Position numbers and translations under genes: made by a program
Part shown: in pieces, positions 9,005-18,797 of the stretch
How positions within the stretch are numbered: position 1 is the stretch's first letter
Layout of the letters: every line of letters starts with the position of its first letter
Source: Algoriphagus oliviformis
GTDB taxonomy: Bacteria; Bacteroidota; Bacteroidia; Cytophagales; Cyclobacteriaceae
Direction of reading: 5' to 3'
Assembly: GCF_017254915.1 (NCBI RefSeq)
Contig: NZ_JAFKCT010000012.1
Coordinates: 1-64,000, forward strand
Length of the DNA stretch: 64,000 nt
Notes under the pieces: model-generated
What the model was told of the DNA's origin: nothing
The model's database searches: none
What the model saw: only the letters and a program-made list of their open reading frames with translations

Positions 9005-11107
9005 TCAGTTCATCGTCAGAGACAGCTGAAAGCCTCCTTTTTTCACCGATCCGTCAGCCAGCTTGACCAGATAGCCGTAGCCTGGAATGGACGTTCCATC
9101 GTTTGTTTTTTGGGCTACTGGCCCCAGATTGACCGTCACTTCCGTGCCGGTGGAGAAACGGCTCCTCTGGAGTTTGAAGTCGGCACTCAGGTACTCGTGG
9201 GACTCCAGCTCCGCATAGAAGGTCTCCCGGTGAACCGGGCTCACCAGGCTGTTGGACATCTTCAGCATTTCCTTCATCCCGTCAAATTCGTAAGGGGAAA
9301 AGAAAATGGCCGACCCAATCCCGAAAAGCATACTCTGGAGAGACTTGATGCGGTAGTCGCCATTTGCGGTGACCTCGTTGTTAGGATCTTGGATTTTCCC
9401 AAAGTTGGCGATGGCATCATGGTACACCAAGCTAAATAGCGGAGCAGGGTGCGAGATCTCTGCCAGAGGAGCATCTTCCAGATACACCAAACCTTCAAAC
9501 ATGTCGAAGTAGGGAATCCACTGCTCCTGCCCATGCTCGGTACCCATCACCAGGTTAAGCGAGCGAAGGTACTCTGCCAGTCGGCGAATTCCCTCGCTGC
9601 CTTTTTCCGGATAGACCGCAAAGGAAATATCCGTGATATCCGCCTCCAGGTCGAGTGCGGCTATTTCCTTTTCCAAATTGGCACTGGCCAGGGAACGGAG
9701 CTTGTCCGTATCCACCCTCGCCCAACGGCCGTTGGTAGCCTGGAGCTTGCCCTTTTCGTCTTTCTGCATCAGGCCGATATTGATGTTCGGGTCGTTTTCC
9801 AAGACTGGTGAATAGGCATGGTAGGAAGAGTAGAGCCAGTTGTATTTTTTGGTGAGATCGACTGCTTCACGGAGGACTTTTGTGCCTCCGAGATCCTCAT
9901 TGATGGGCCAGCAGACTGGAGGAAAATTGGAAAACACCCCCCAAGCATGTACAAAGGCATTTTGCACGCCCAGCTCGTCATGGGTGGTCTGGATGATCTG
10001 CTTGAGTTCCTCGAAAGTAAACTGCATGCCGGGCATGTTTACGTAGTGGGGATAGCCCCCGTAGATACCCATGTAGATGGCACCGGGAAGTTTGTTTACG
10101 TTGGGATTAGCCGCAGCCTTATCTTTCAGGGACACAAAAAATCCTTTTCTCTTGGCTTCTTCCCGATAGGTTTTGGCCATGTCCACATAGTCTCCACCGG
10201 GGATGAAGCGGTAGGACATTTTCATCACGGCATTTTCTTTCTTCAGATTCCATACGGGATCAAGAAATACTCTCCGCTGGTAAGTGGACATCTTACCCTC
10301 GGGGGTGAAGAGGTACTGGCCGTTGTTGTTGATATTGTAAAACATGTCCGGGCGGGAAGCCTCGTCTAGGATCACCATCACGGCGGACTTTTCATTGTAG
10401 GTCCCCCACCAAGGCATGCTCAGTCCGGTGCCATTGTTGAAAAGCTGCAGTGTGCCGATGGATTTGTTGTTGTAGGTGGCGTCGTCCCACTTGCAGAAGC
10501 GCCCCCCGTTCATCGGGAAGATATAGGAAGGACTGATCACCCCCTGCTTTTGGGGAATGACCGCCGCGCCGCGATCCACGTCGGTCTCCAAGCTAAAATG
10601 CCGCGCTGGATACCGAAGGTCTGCCAAAGCGTAGTCTCCTGAAACCAAGTCCTCAATGGAAATATCCAAACCTTTGTTTTCGGGATTGAGGCTAAGTTTT
10701 ACCCCGATTTTGATCCCTTCGGCTACCGACTGGTCTTCCATCAGCGGATCGATAAACTCGATCTTGACCACGCCCTCAGATTCCTCCAGCACCTGAATGG
10801 TTTTGCTTTGGGAAAGGTTGGCCGTTTGTTTCTTGCCCTCCAAGTCCTCAAAAGTCAGGATGCCAGCAGCATTCTGCCAAGGGTCTGGGGTCCAGGACTG
10901 ACCTGATTTTTTCTCCAAAACAGTGAAATTACCCGATTTGGGATCGATATCCACTTTGATCACTTCATTTTCTAGGGAAAGTGATTTTTCCATCTTGGCT
11001 TCCACCGTCCAAGGGGAAGGATGGGCCTGTGTGGTACAGGCATAGATCCCCCATGACCCCAGCGCAATCCCCGCCCACAAAAGGGCCATTCGCGAAACAT
11101 TCTTCAT
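9005..11107 (-). CDS. GH129/GH101-related glycoside hydrolase, putative 3,6-anhydro-D-galactosidase
   Basis: This 700-residue exported protein has a lipoprotein-like signal (IYAC at residues 21-24). It shows an N-terminal beta-sandwich followed by a barrel-like region ('PGAIYMGIYGGYPHY' near residue 343, 'ELGVQNAFVHAWGVF', 'EHGQEQWIPYFDMFEGLVYL'), the layout of the GH101/GH129 clan (DUF5696-like). GH129 members from marine Bacteroidota release 3,6-anhydro-D-galactose from carrageenan oligosaccharides, and they do so beside GH127, as here. The family call is from overall pattern, not a firm motif, and the activity is inferred from context. It is the last gene of the sulfatase-porter-GH127-sulfatase-GH129 operon, followed by a strong terminator. 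Confidence 0.65.
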   Translation of the reverse strand: MKNVSRMALLWAGIALGSWGIYACTTQAHPSPWTVEAKMEKSLSLENEVIKVDIDPKSGNFTVLEKKSGQSWTPDPWQNAAGILTFEDLEGKKQTANLSQSKTIQVLEESEGVVKIEFIDPLMEDQSVAEGIKIGVKLSLNPENKGLDISIEDLVSGDYALADLRYPARHFSLETDVDRGAAVIPQKQGVISPSYIFPMNGGRFCKWDDATYNNKSIGTLQLFNNGTGLSMPWWGTYNEKSAVMVILDEASRPDMFYNINNNGQYLFTPEGKMSTYQRRVFLDPVWNLKKENAVMKMSYRFIPGGDYVDMAKTYREEAKRKGFFVSLKDKAAANPNVNKLPGAIYMGIYGGYPHYVNMPGMQFTFEELKQIIQTTHDELGVQNAFVHAWGVFSNFPPVCWPINEDLGGTKVLREAVDLTKKYNWLYSSYHAYSPVLENDPNINIGLMQKDEKGKLQATNGRWARVDTDKLRSLASANLEKEIAALDLEADITDISFAVYPEKGSEGIRRLAEYLRSLNLVMGTEHGQEQWIPYFDMFEGLVYLEDAPLAEISHPAPLFSLVYHDAIANFGKIQDPNNEVTANGDYRIKSLQSMLFGIGSAIFFSPYEFDGMKEMLKMSNSLVSPVHRETFYAELESHEYLSADFKLQRSRFSTGTEVTVNLGPVAQKTNDGTSIPGYGYLVKLADGSVKKGGFQLSLTMN

Positions 11108-11185
11108 TTTTCTATGATTTTTCAGATTTGATTAATGATTTACGGGAGCTTCTCCTTCGGAAAAAAATCCCAATTCAGGCCTTGC

Positions 11186-12625
11186 CTACTTGATTTGAAA
11201 AGTACCGTTGAAGCTTCCCATGTTTTTTGATTTCCAAATTTCCCCAAGCTCCAAGGGCATAAACCACTGAGGCTCGGCATGGCCTTGACTCCAGTTTTCG
11301 GCTTCCTTCACCATCTCCCTCAGCTTTTCGGGATACAAGTGCCCGACGTCGTACACCTCGCTCCTGTCCAGGGTGATGTTGAAAAGCTGCCACTTGTCGC
11401 CGGACTTCAGCACCTTCCAGTCGTCCTTTCTCGCACCCACGTCAGTATAGCCTTCCCAGTGCCGCAAAACATAAATCATGTCGTTCGCATGCGGGTTTTG
11501 ATTGGCCAAGAGGCCCTCCCAGACATCTTTCCCATCGATCTTTTTGCCAGATGGCATGCTTGCTCCGGCCAGCTTGGCAAAGGTCGGGTAGAAGTCAATC
11601 GCCGAAACCGGGTAGTCAAAGAGCTGGCCTTGGGGCACTTTCCCCGGCCAGTGAAAAAACATCGGCACGCGATAGCCTCCCTCATGGGTGCTTCCCTTCC
11701 CCTCCTGCAGGGGAAAATTGGTCGCTCCATGCTCCAAATTGCCACCGTTGTCACTCAGGAAGACGATCAAGGTGTTTTCAAATTCCCCAGTCTCCTTCAG
11801 CGTCGCGACCAAGTCCTTCACTCCTCGGTCCACTGCGTAGACCATCGCGGCGTACGTTCTCCTATTCTTGTCAGCAATGGAAGAAAACAGCTTCAAATCT
11901 TCTTCCTTGGCCTCCAAGGGCACATGCGGAGCATTATAGGCCAAATAGAGAAAGAAGGGTTTGTCCTTTTTCGCCGCTTCCTTTACAAATCGGGAAGCAT
12001 AGTTGGAAAGTGCGTCGGTGAGGTATTCTTTGGGATGTACGTCAACCCCGTTGTGCTCCAGAGGAGTCAGATAGTCCCAGATGACTTTGGTTCCTTTTTG
12101 CTTTTCGGCCGCATATCTGGCTTCGTATTGCTCCGGATGGTAGTTATGTCCCCCGCCCAAAAAGCCATAGAAATCGTTGAAACCACGCTGATTGGGATGG
12201 AATTCAGAATTGGCGCCCAAGTGCCACTTGCCGACGATCCCGGTATAGTAGCCGGATTCTTGCAAGACTTTGCTGATGAAGGTCTCCTCAAGCGGAATCC
12301 CCTTACCGATGGTTTCACTGTTTGGAGGAAGGTTAAACTGGGCTCCGTATTCATGGGGATACCGGCCAGTCATCATGGCTGCCCTACTTGGCCCACAAAA
12401 TGGATGGGCCACATATCCGGAAGTGACAATGGTGCCATTTCGCGCCAGCTGGTCCAAAGCCGGAGTCAGGATATCCTTCGAGCCATTGAAGCCGACGTCC
12501 GAATAGCCAAGGTCATCGCAGAGGATGACCACGATGTTAGGCCGCTTGTCCTGTCCGAAGGCAGACGCCGCAAACAGCAGCAGGCAGAGGCTAAGCATTT
12601 GAAATTTGATTCTGAAGTGTTTCAT
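11186..12625 (-). CDS. Type I sulfatase (exported)
   Basis: This 479-residue protein has a signal peptide (cleavage near 'ASAFGQ'), the metal-binding start 'PNIVVILCDDLGYSD' and the formylglycine motif C77-G-P-S-R81 followed by AAMMTGR. The cysteine must be oxidised by a maturase, which is not encoded in the window. Later elements 'LSDNGG' and 'GKWHLG' are the expected metal and sulfate ligands. It removes sulfate esters from galactan fragments in the periplasm or outside the cell; the position attacked cannot be read. It lies 12 bp after GH127 and 78 bp before the GH129-like gene. Confidence 0.92.
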   Translation of the reverse strand: MKHFRIKFQMLSLCLLLFAASAFGQDKRPNIVVILCDDLGYSDVGFNGSKDILTPALDQLARNGTIVTSGYVAHPFCGPSRAAMMTGRYPHEYGAQFNLPPNSETIGKGIPLEETFISKVLQESGYYTGIVGKWHLGANSEFHPNQRGFNDFYGFLGGGHNYHPEQYEARYAAEKQKGTKVIWDYLTPLEHNGVDVHPKEYLTDALSNYASRFVKEAAKKDKPFFLYLAYNAPHVPLEAKEEDLKLFSSIADKNRRTYAAMVYAVDRGVKDLVATLKETGEFENTLIVFLSDNGGNLEHGATNFPLQEGKGSTHEGGYRVPMFFHWPGKVPQGQLFDYPVSAIDFYPTFAKLAGASMPSGKKIDGKDVWEGLLANQNPHANDMIYVLRHWEGYTDVGARKDDWKVLKSGDKWQLFNITLDRSEVYDVGHLYPEKLREMVKEAENWSQGHAEPQWFMPLELGEIWKSKNMGSFNGTFQIK

Positions 12626-12637
12626 GGTTTTTTGTTG

Positions 12638-14632
12638 TTATCGATTGCTCCAAACCACCGGTAGGAAGACTGACATTTCTGCCTGCCCTCTGTTGCTCCA
12701 CGCATAGTAAGGCACCAGCCGGGACTCGATGGACTCAAACTCGGGCCGGCTTACTTTCCCATAGAGCTTGGTTTGGTTGTTTTTTCGCAGTAAAAGCGTG
12801 CCCTTCAGCGTGCCTATCCCTCCCAATAGTCCGGGCTCAAACTCCGCCCTCCAGGGACTGTTCCCGTCCAGATACACATCCAAAATAGACGTGCCCTCCG
12901 GCAGATCAGGGGATTCCACGCAATAGACGATCGGACCCCGTTTGAGAGCCAGGTGGTTTCTCACCTCCTCGACTCTTGGATGCCCTTCGACCAGGCTGAC
13001 TTCCATGGGAAAATTGAGAAAAACCCTATCCCCGGGTTTCCACCTTCTATTGATCACAAGGTAGTTTCCGGGCAGGGGGGATTCATGCCAAGGTTCACCG
13101 TTGATGGTCAGCGTAGCTTCCTCTGCCCAATCGGGAATCCGGAAGTGGATGTCAAACACTTCCTCCCGACATTTTTCCAGGGTCACCTGCACGGCTCCTT
13201 CCCATGGGTATTGGGTCTCTTGCTCCAGTATGATCACCGAACCGTCCGTCAGCGTGGATTCCAGCCTGCTCCCTCCATACAGATTGACTGCCAAGCCATT
13301 TTCCGTCAAGCTATAGGCCCAGTTGGAAAGATTGGAAATCATCCTTACCAGGTTGGGCGGACAGCAAAAACAGGAAAGATACGGCTCGCGATGGGGTGTT
13401 TCCGTGGCGTTTTCATGGCTATGGTAGTCCCGGGTGTGATTGACCATGCGAAGGGGATTGGAGTAGAAATAATCCTTGCCCGAGTGCCCGATTCCTGACA
13501 AGCCGCTGTTGAACATCACCAATTCGATGATGTCGGCATATTTGGATTTGCCGTGTATGCCCATCATCCGGTAGCTGAACATGGCATTGCAGAGATTCGC
13601 ACAGGTCTCGTTGTAGGCAGTTAGGTTTGGCAACATATAGGCGTCGATAAACCCCTCCTCGATCATGTCACGATTGGTGGATGCGCCGTAGTGGGCCTGA
13701 CCGACTGCTCCGGTCACATACATCTTTTGCTGGGTGATATTGTCCCATAGCCTGTCTAGGGCATCCAACAGCGCCTTTTCCCCCGTCTCGGCAAATACAT
13801 CGGCCGCCCCGGCGTAGTAATACAAAGCCAGCACCGCATGGCCGACAGCCTCCGTGGATTCCCGCAGGGGAACCCGCTCCTGCACCATGTCACCGATGGG
13901 ATACCCTTCCGTGGTGGAATGGTGCACTACGGCATATTTGCCCCTGTTGTTGATGAACTTCTCGGCGAGCTTGAGATACTTCTTCTCCAAGGTCACCCGG
14001 TACAGCTCCACCAATCCCATGATCTGGGTTTGGTTAAATCCGAACCTTCCAAAATGTTTGGACTCCGGCAGGAAAAGCACACACAGCAACTCCGCCTGTT
14101 TGATCGCCAACTCGAGAAAATTACGCTTCCCTGTCACCCGATAGTGGACACAGGCACTGATCAAGAGGTGGCCGGTGTTGTACATTTCATGGTACTTGCG
14201 GTTTTCGTAGCGATCCACCTCAGGTCTCAGTTGGATCTGTGTCTGGATGTACCCATCAGGTTCTTGGGCCTTTCCGATGATCCGTATGTATTCGTCCAGC
14301 TCCTCCAGCAGTTGCGGATCTTGCGTCACCGCATAGACATGGCATATCGCCTCCATAAATTTATAGAAGTCCCCGTCATGCCAGTACATCCCTTGGTGAT
14401 CTCCGGCTTTTTCCCCCGCGGCGATCTTGAAATTGTTCAGCGCATGGCCAATCTCACCGCAGAGCACCTCCCCCATATAGGGCACCATCACTTGGCAGGC
14501 TTTTTCAAACTGGTCCGACCAGAATCCATCCGTCCATCGACTATGCCCCAGCGGGATGTTTTTCCATCGAAGGAATCGGCCCTGGTCAGGCGTTTGAGAA
14601 GTTTTTAAGTGGTTTGTTGCTACTGTTTGCAT
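12638..14632 (-). CDS. GH127-family glycoside hydrolase, putative 3,6-anhydro-D-galactosidase
   Basis: This 664-residue enzyme has the hallmarks of GH127 (formerly DUF1680): E342-T-C344 in 'NETCANLCNAMFSYRMM' and the zinc-ligand cysteines in 'SCFCCPPNLVRM' (C421, C423, C424). It has no visible signal peptide, so it acts in the cytosol or the start is mis-set. Characterised members are beta-L-arabinofuranosidases using a zinc-bound cysteine nucleophile, but marine Bacteroidota paralogues in carrageenan loci cleave 3,6-anhydro-D-galactose. The GH129-like gene, sulfatases and Dau-type catabolic genes make the latter more likely here. It starts 6 bp after the porter stop codon, indicating translational coupling. 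Confidence 0.85.
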   Translation of the reverse strand: MQTVATNHLKTSQTPDQGRFLRWKNIPLGHSRWTDGFWSDQFEKACQVMVPYMGEVLCGEIGHALNNFKIAAGEKAGDHQGMYWHDGDFYKFMEAICHVYAVTQDPQLLEELDEYIRIIGKAQEPDGYIQTQIQLRPEVDRYENRKYHEMYNTGHLLISACVHYRVTGKRNFLELAIKQAELLCVLFLPESKHFGRFGFNQTQIMGLVELYRVTLEKKYLKLAEKFINNRGKYAVVHHSTTEGYPIGDMVQERVPLRESTEAVGHAVLALYYYAGAADVFAETGEKALLDALDRLWDNITQQKMYVTGAVGQAHYGASTNRDMIEEGFIDAYMLPNLTAYNETCANLCNAMFSYRMMGIHGKSKYADIIELVMFNSGLSGIGHSGKDYFYSNPLRMVNHTRDYHSHENATETPHREPYLSCFCCPPNLVRMISNLSNWAYSLTENGLAVNLYGGSRLESTLTDGSVIILEQETQYPWEGAVQVTLEKCREEVFDIHFRIPDWAEEATLTINGEPWHESPLPGNYLVINRRWKPGDRVFLNFPMEVSLVEGHPRVEEVRNHLALKRGPIVYCVESPDLPEGTSILDVYLDGNSPWRAEFEPGLLGGIGTLKGTLLLRKNNQTKLYGKVSRPEFESIESRLVPYYAWSNRGQAEMSVFLPVVWSNR

Positions 14633-14638
14633 GTTTGG

Positions 14639-16204
14639 TCAGATGGTTACCAGTTTGCGTTCGATGTCTTCCAGGCTCAGGTTTTTGGTTTCCCTCAGGG
14701 TGGATCTGAGGATCCAAAAGCCCACCAGCACGATGGCTCCATAGCAAAGGAAAGTGGCCGTGGCGCCGGTCTCGGCCAGTTGCCAGGGGAAAAACTGCTG
14801 AACCAAATAGCTGGTAAAACTGGAAATAAGGGTGAAAAGCGGAATAGCCACCCCCCGGATGGCAATCGGGAAAATCTCCGAAAACAACACCCACATGATC
14901 GGCCCCACGGAAAAATGGAACGCGGCGATGAAGCTCAATATTCCCGCAAAAATCAGTGCTCCGTCCAATACGGCTGCCTTTTGCAGCAAAAGTGCCTCAT
15001 GGGTCTTGGCAGATTCCCTGCCTAGGATTTCACCCACCGCTTCCTTAAAAGAAAGGTCATCCTGAAACTCGACTCCGGCCAATCCGCCCAAAGCAGTGGC
15101 ATTGGGAATGTCAGCCATCTCGGCCAAGGCCTCGGAAGTGAGCAGATATCGAGCTGAGTGGAAGCCGTAGGCGCACACACAGAGGCTGAGAAAAATCCAA
15201 AAAAGACCTCCCAGCACCATCAGCCTCCTTCCAAATCTATCGATGAGCACCAAGGCGACCATCGTAAACACCACGCTGACTACCCCAAACCAAATCGCTT
15301 GGGAAAAGGCCGCATCGGCACCAAAACCCAACTGCTCGATGATGGTGGGCGCGTAAAACATGATTGCATTGATCCCGGTAGCCTGCTGCACGATAGCCAT
15401 GGTGAGTGCGATAGTCAGCACCAGACGCATGGGCTTGCCGAAAATCTGACCGACTTGCAGCGAGACAGAGGGACTGCTTCCGCTCCGGGCCAGGCTGCTC
15501 TTCATTTCCGCTAGCTGGGCATCCACTTCTGCCTCAGGGTAGATGTTTTGCAGGGACTGCCTAGCCTGCGCCTCCATCCCCCGGTTTAAAAGCCAAGCGG
15601 GACTTCTGGGAATGAAAAACAAGAGGACAAGCCAGGCCAAGGCAGGTAGCACCTCCACGCCCAGCATCCATCTCCAGGGATACTCGTCCAAATGCAGCAG
15701 CGTCACCCATGAGCCTCCAGTCTCGGCCCAGAAGACGATGAGATAATTCAGAAAATAGGCCGCTGAGAGTCCCAAGACGATGTTGATCTGGATCATGGCA
15801 ACGAGCTTTCCCCTCCACTGTGGCGGAGAGATCTCGCCGATATACATGGAAGCCAGCGAAATAGAACTGAAAGCCAGTCCACCGACAAACCTGGCGATGA
15901 CCAACATAAGGAAAGAGGGTGCAAAGGCAGATGCGATGGCCGAAACCAAATAAAGGACGGCGACGATTTGGAGGGTGGTCTTTCTCCCATACCGGGTACA
16001 GCTGATCCCGGCCAATGGCAAGGCGAACAACACCCCCAAAACAGGCGCACTGACCGCAGCTCCCAGTTGAAGATCTGTCAAGGCGAACTCCACCAGGATA
16101 AACTTGACGGTACCCGAAATGACGGCTGCGTCCAGACCGAAGATAAATCCTCCGATCGCGACTATGGTCGAATAGAAGTAGGCGTTTCGCTTGTATGGGT
16201 TCAT
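14639..16204 (-). CDS. MFS sugar:H+ symporter (sugar porter family)
   Basis: This 521-residue inner-membrane protein has about 12 hydrophobic segments and sugar-porter signatures: 'GRKTT' after TM2, 'ARFVGGLAFSSISLASMYIGEISPPQWRG' across TM4-5, and 'DRFGRR' after TM8. An extended polar loop (about residues 365-410) between TM9 and TM10 is longer than in XylE-type proteins. It likely imports a monosaccharide such as D-galactose or anhydro-D-galactose released by the neighbouring GH127/GH129 enzymes (inference). It lies 40 bp after the upstream sulfatase and 6 bp before GH127. Confidence 0.9.
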   Translation of the reverse strand: MNPYKRNAYFYSTIVAIGGFIFGLDAAVISGTVKFILVEFALTDLQLGAAVSAPVLGVLFALPLAGISCTRYGRKTTLQIVAVLYLVSAIASAFAPSFLMLVIARFVGGLAFSSISLASMYIGEISPPQWRGKLVAMIQINIVLGLSAAYFLNYLIVFWAETGGSWVTLLHLDEYPWRWMLGVEVLPALAWLVLLFFIPRSPAWLLNRGMEAQARQSLQNIYPEAEVDAQLAEMKSSLARSGSSPSVSLQVGQIFGKPMRLVLTIALTMAIVQQATGINAIMFYAPTIIEQLGFGADAAFSQAIWFGVVSVVFTMVALVLIDRFGRRLMVLGGLFWIFLSLCVCAYGFHSARYLLTSEALAEMADIPNATALGGLAGVEFQDDLSFKEAVGEILGRESAKTHEALLLQKAAVLDGALIFAGILSFIAAFHFSVGPIMWVLFSEIFPIAIRGVAIPLFTLISSFTSYLVQQFFPWQLAETGATATFLCYGAIVLVGFWILRSTLRETKNLSLEDIERKLVTI

Positions 16205-16244
16205 GATGGGTTTATTTCCAGGATTCTCGTGATCCGAGGCTTGG

Positions 16245-17939
16245 TCAGTTCAGGGTTCGATTCAGTTGGGAGAGCATTTTTTTGACGACCTTGGGATGCT
16301 GTTTTGCCACGTTTTTGGTCTCAGAGCCGTCGTTGAGGTGATCGTACAGCTCCACATAGAGAGGCTCCTTGTCGGGATACCTTCGGTCTTTCCAAACCAC
16401 CAGCCGATATCGCCCATCCCGCATCGCATATCCCATGAGATGGTTTTCGAATAGATCCCGATCCCATTTCTCCTTTTGTTGGGCGATGATCCGTTCCTCC
16501 ACTTCCTCGATCAGCGGGCCGAAATAGGTTTCCCGCATTCCCTGCGAAAGGGGATTGGCCGCCCACTCCCGCAAAGCAGGGGTCGGAAACTGGCTATAGG
16601 CCGCTTTTCCAAGGTGTTTCGCCGGCTTTTTGATCAGAGAAACCAGGCTTTTCCCCTCCAAATGTCCAGGCTGGCTCAAGCCAGCCAAGTCCGCTAGCGT
16701 AGGATACAGGTCTATCAGCTCCACCAAAGCATCGGACTGCTTTCCACGGCTTTGGGCTGGCATATCAGGAGTCCAAAGAATAAGAGGTACACGCGTGGCT
16801 ATCTCGTAGTTGGTGGCTTTCCCCCAGATTCCCATTTCGCCCAAATGCCAGCCATGGTCACTCCATACCACAATGATCGTGTTGTCCAGTTGGCCATTTT
16901 CCCTGAGCGAAGAGATGACTTTGCCGATCTGCGCGTCCACATAGCTAACACTGGCGAGGTAGGCATGCTTCAGGGTGATGGCCAAAGAATCGGGAATGGG
17001 GCCTTCCTTGGGAATGCCATAGCGCACCCTCAGCTCAAAAGATGGGTGAATTCCCATTTCGGCGCCGTCCTGCGGAGCCTGGGTCTGGGAAGTCAAACGG
17101 ATCTTCTCACGCTCATACAGATCCCAGTATTTCTTCGGTACAGCCCAGTTGAGATGGGGACGGTAATACCCCAAACCCAAAAAGAAAGGCTTGTCGCTGT
17201 TTTCCTTTAGATCCTTCAGGGTTGCAAGGGCCAACTCGGTATTGAAGCCGTCTTCATAAGTGTGGTCAGGGACATCGGCACTTTCGAAGGCGGGCCCATT
17301 TCCAAGGCCTTTCTTAGCCGCATCGCCATACTTGGCCTCCATTTCTGACTTGTATTTTCGGAAAGTTTCCTGATTCTCTCGCAAAGCATAGCCACCTACC
17401 AAACGGGCCTCTTTCATAGGGACCAAGTCGCTAGCGGCTCGCCTGCTCCAGGACAGTTCGGGATCATTGTACTCGCCATGGTAGATCTTGCCGATGTTGA
17501 CGGTTTCGTAGCCGTTGTTTTTGAAATGCTGGGGAAGCGTGACGATATCCGGGTTGAGATCCCTGAAATAGGTGTAATTTTCGATCACGCCTATGGATTC
17601 CGGCCTGGCACCGGTCATCACACTGGCCCGTGAGGGACTACAGATCGCCTGCTGGCAATAGGCGCGGGTGAAAAGCAGCCCTCCTGCCGCCAGAGAATCC
17701 AGGTTTGGTGTGATGGCTATCTCCGAACCGTAAGCCCCCAGCTCCGGTCTGAGGTCGTCGATGGCGATGAACAATATATTGGGTTGGTTTTGGGCAGAAG
17801 CCTGCCCCAGGCAAAGCGTCAAAAAAAACAAGAAAATCACCAGCCTCGCGAAAGCGCTTCCAGCAGGCTTTGTGCCGTTGATTTCTTCCGAAAAACTGCT
17901 TCCGGCGAAAGGGCCGGTAAAACGCTCCGTGATCTTCAT
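16245..17939 (-). CDS. Type I sulfatase, iduronate-2-sulfatase-like
   Basis: The start at 17939 gives 564 residues with a signal anchor or peptide near residues 30-50 ('LVIFLFFLTLCLGQASAQ'). An upstream Met (17987) only adds an unlikely extension. The core is 'NILFIAIDDLRPELGAYG' and C100-S-P-S-R104 with ASVMTGARP, a set typical of iduronate-2-sulfatase-like S1 enzymes; further ligands are in 'WSDHGWHLGEMGIWGK'. It is the first gene of the operon running to the GH129-like gene. Its 5' region holds the AraC-type direct repeat at 18048-18076. The substrate is probably a sulfated galactan oligosaccharide (inference). Confidence 0.92.
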   Translation of the reverse strand: MKITERFTGPFAGSSFSEEINGTKPAGSAFARLVIFLFFLTLCLGQASAQNQPNILFIAIDDLRPELGAYGSEIAITPNLDSLAAGGLLFTRAYCQQAICSPSRASVMTGARPESIGVIENYTYFRDLNPDIVTLPQHFKNNGYETVNIGKIYHGEYNDPELSWSRRAASDLVPMKEARLVGGYALRENQETFRKYKSEMEAKYGDAAKKGLGNGPAFESADVPDHTYEDGFNTELALATLKDLKENSDKPFFLGLGYYRPHLNWAVPKKYWDLYEREKIRLTSQTQAPQDGAEMGIHPSFELRVRYGIPKEGPIPDSLAITLKHAYLASVSYVDAQIGKVISSLRENGQLDNTIIVVWSDHGWHLGEMGIWGKATNYEIATRVPLILWTPDMPAQSRGKQSDALVELIDLYPTLADLAGLSQPGHLEGKSLVSLIKKPAKHLGKAAYSQFPTPALREWAANPLSQGMRETYFGPLIEEVEERIIAQQKEKWDRDLFENHLMGYAMRDGRYRLVVWKDRRYPDKEPLYVELYDHLNDGSETKNVAKQHPKVVKKMLSQLNRTLN

Positions 17940-18047
17940 CAGGAAATTATTTTGGGTTTGAAATCCAGAGAAAAGCGGAAACAGCACTCCCGATTCCTCC
18001 AGTTACTTTTACAAAAAAGCCCCAAAAATCGATTTTCCTGTTTGTGG

Positions 18048-18076
18048 ATTTTACCTCCGAATTACACTATTTTACC
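18048..18076 (-). promoter_or_regulatory. Direct-repeat regulator site upstream of the sulfatase-GH127-GH129 operon (site 2 of 4)
   Basis: On the minus strand two perfect GGTAAAAT octamers are spaced exactly 21 bp apart (plus-strand ATTTTACC at 18048-18055 and 18069-18076). The linker matches that of site 1. The site lies 109 bp upstream of the sulfatase ATG and downstream of the terminator that ends the catabolic operon, exactly where an activator site for the next operon is expected. Confidence 0.8.
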
Positions 18077-18090
18077 TTATTGCCCGGCAC

Positions 18091-18120
18091 AAAAAAGGCC
18101 CAGGATATTCCCGGGCCCTT
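18091..18120 (-). terminator. Rho-independent terminator after the KDPG-aldolase gene
   Basis: On the minus strand AAGGGCCC pairs with GGGCCTTT (one G-U) around a short loop and runs into six T (A-run 18091-18096). It lies 27 bp past the aldolase stop and separates the catabolic operon from the sulfatase operon. Confidence 0.75.
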
Positions 18121-18146
18121 GATCCTTATAAAACCTATTTTCAAGC

Positions 18147-18797
18147 CTACTTTTTACAAAAATCCTTTATTGCTGCCTTGATTGCCACAAAATGCTCCTT
18201 GAGCTTTTCAAACTCCCCCTTCTGGATCAACTGGCTGTCAAACAAAGAGCCGCCCATTCCTACTCCCACAGCACCTGCCTCGAAAAATGCTCGGATCGTG
18301 TGGATATCGACTCCTCCGGTCGGAAGCAGCCTAACTTGGTCAAGCGGTGCCAATACGTCCTTGATGAAAGAAGGCCCAAGCTGGGTGGCGGGGAAAACCT
18401 TCACGGCCGGAGCACCAGCCGACCAGGCTTGGTATATTTCCGTGGGAGTGTAGGCGCCGGGAAAAATCGGGATCTCCAAATCCACACACTTGCGGATGAC
18501 GGCCACATCGACGATGGGCGTGACGATAAACTGTGCCCCCGCGGCTAAAGCCTGATCGAGATCCCGCTCTGAGCAGACGGTTCCGGCCCCTATATTCAGT
18601 TGGGAAAACTCCTGCCCCAAGTCCCGGATGAGCTCGCAGGCCGCGTCCGTATTCATCGTGACTTCCAAAGTCGTGAATCCGGCCTCCAAATAGGCTTTGG
18701 CGATCCTCCTCACGTCCTGAAAACCCATTCCCCTGATGATCCCTACCACCGGGGTTTCGTGGAATTTATCCCATGAAAATCGATTCGCCTCTTTCAT
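18147..18797 (-). CDS. 2-keto-3-deoxy-6-phosphogluconate/galactonate aldolase
   Basis: This 216-residue cytosolic class I aldolase belongs to the Eda/DgoA family. It shows the catalytic E45 in 'LEVTMNT', 'GAGTV' (70-74) and the Schiff-base lysine K133 in 'AVKVFPATQLG'. It cleaves a 6-phospho-2-keto-3-deoxy sugar acid to pyruvate and glyceraldehyde 3-phosphate. The neighbouring kinase suggests the galacto epimer as substrate (DauD/DgoA role); the sequence alone does not separate this from KDPG. It overlaps the kinase gene by 32 bp. It is the only such aldolase in the window, so it may also serve the L-anhydrogalactose route. Confidence 0.9.
   Translation of the reverse strand: MKEANRFSWDKFHETPVVGIIRGMGFQDVRRIAKAYLEAGFTTLEVTMNTDAACELIRDLGQEFSQLNIGAGTVCSERDLDQALAAGAQFIVTPIVDVAVIRKCVDLEIPIFPGAYTPTEIYQAWSAGAPAVKVFPATQLGPSFIKDVLAPLDQVRLLPTGGVDIHTIRAFFEAGAVGVGMGGSLFDSQLIQKGEFEKLKEHFVAIKAAIKDFCKK

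Noticed and set aside
11279..12664. A 461-residue open frame on the plus strand
   Set aside because: It lies wholly opposite the clear sulfatase gene, has no recognisable domain and has the composition expected of an antisense shadow. The same holds for the other long plus-strand frames opposite minus-strand genes (for example 3653-4660, 13838-14608, 24393-25070).
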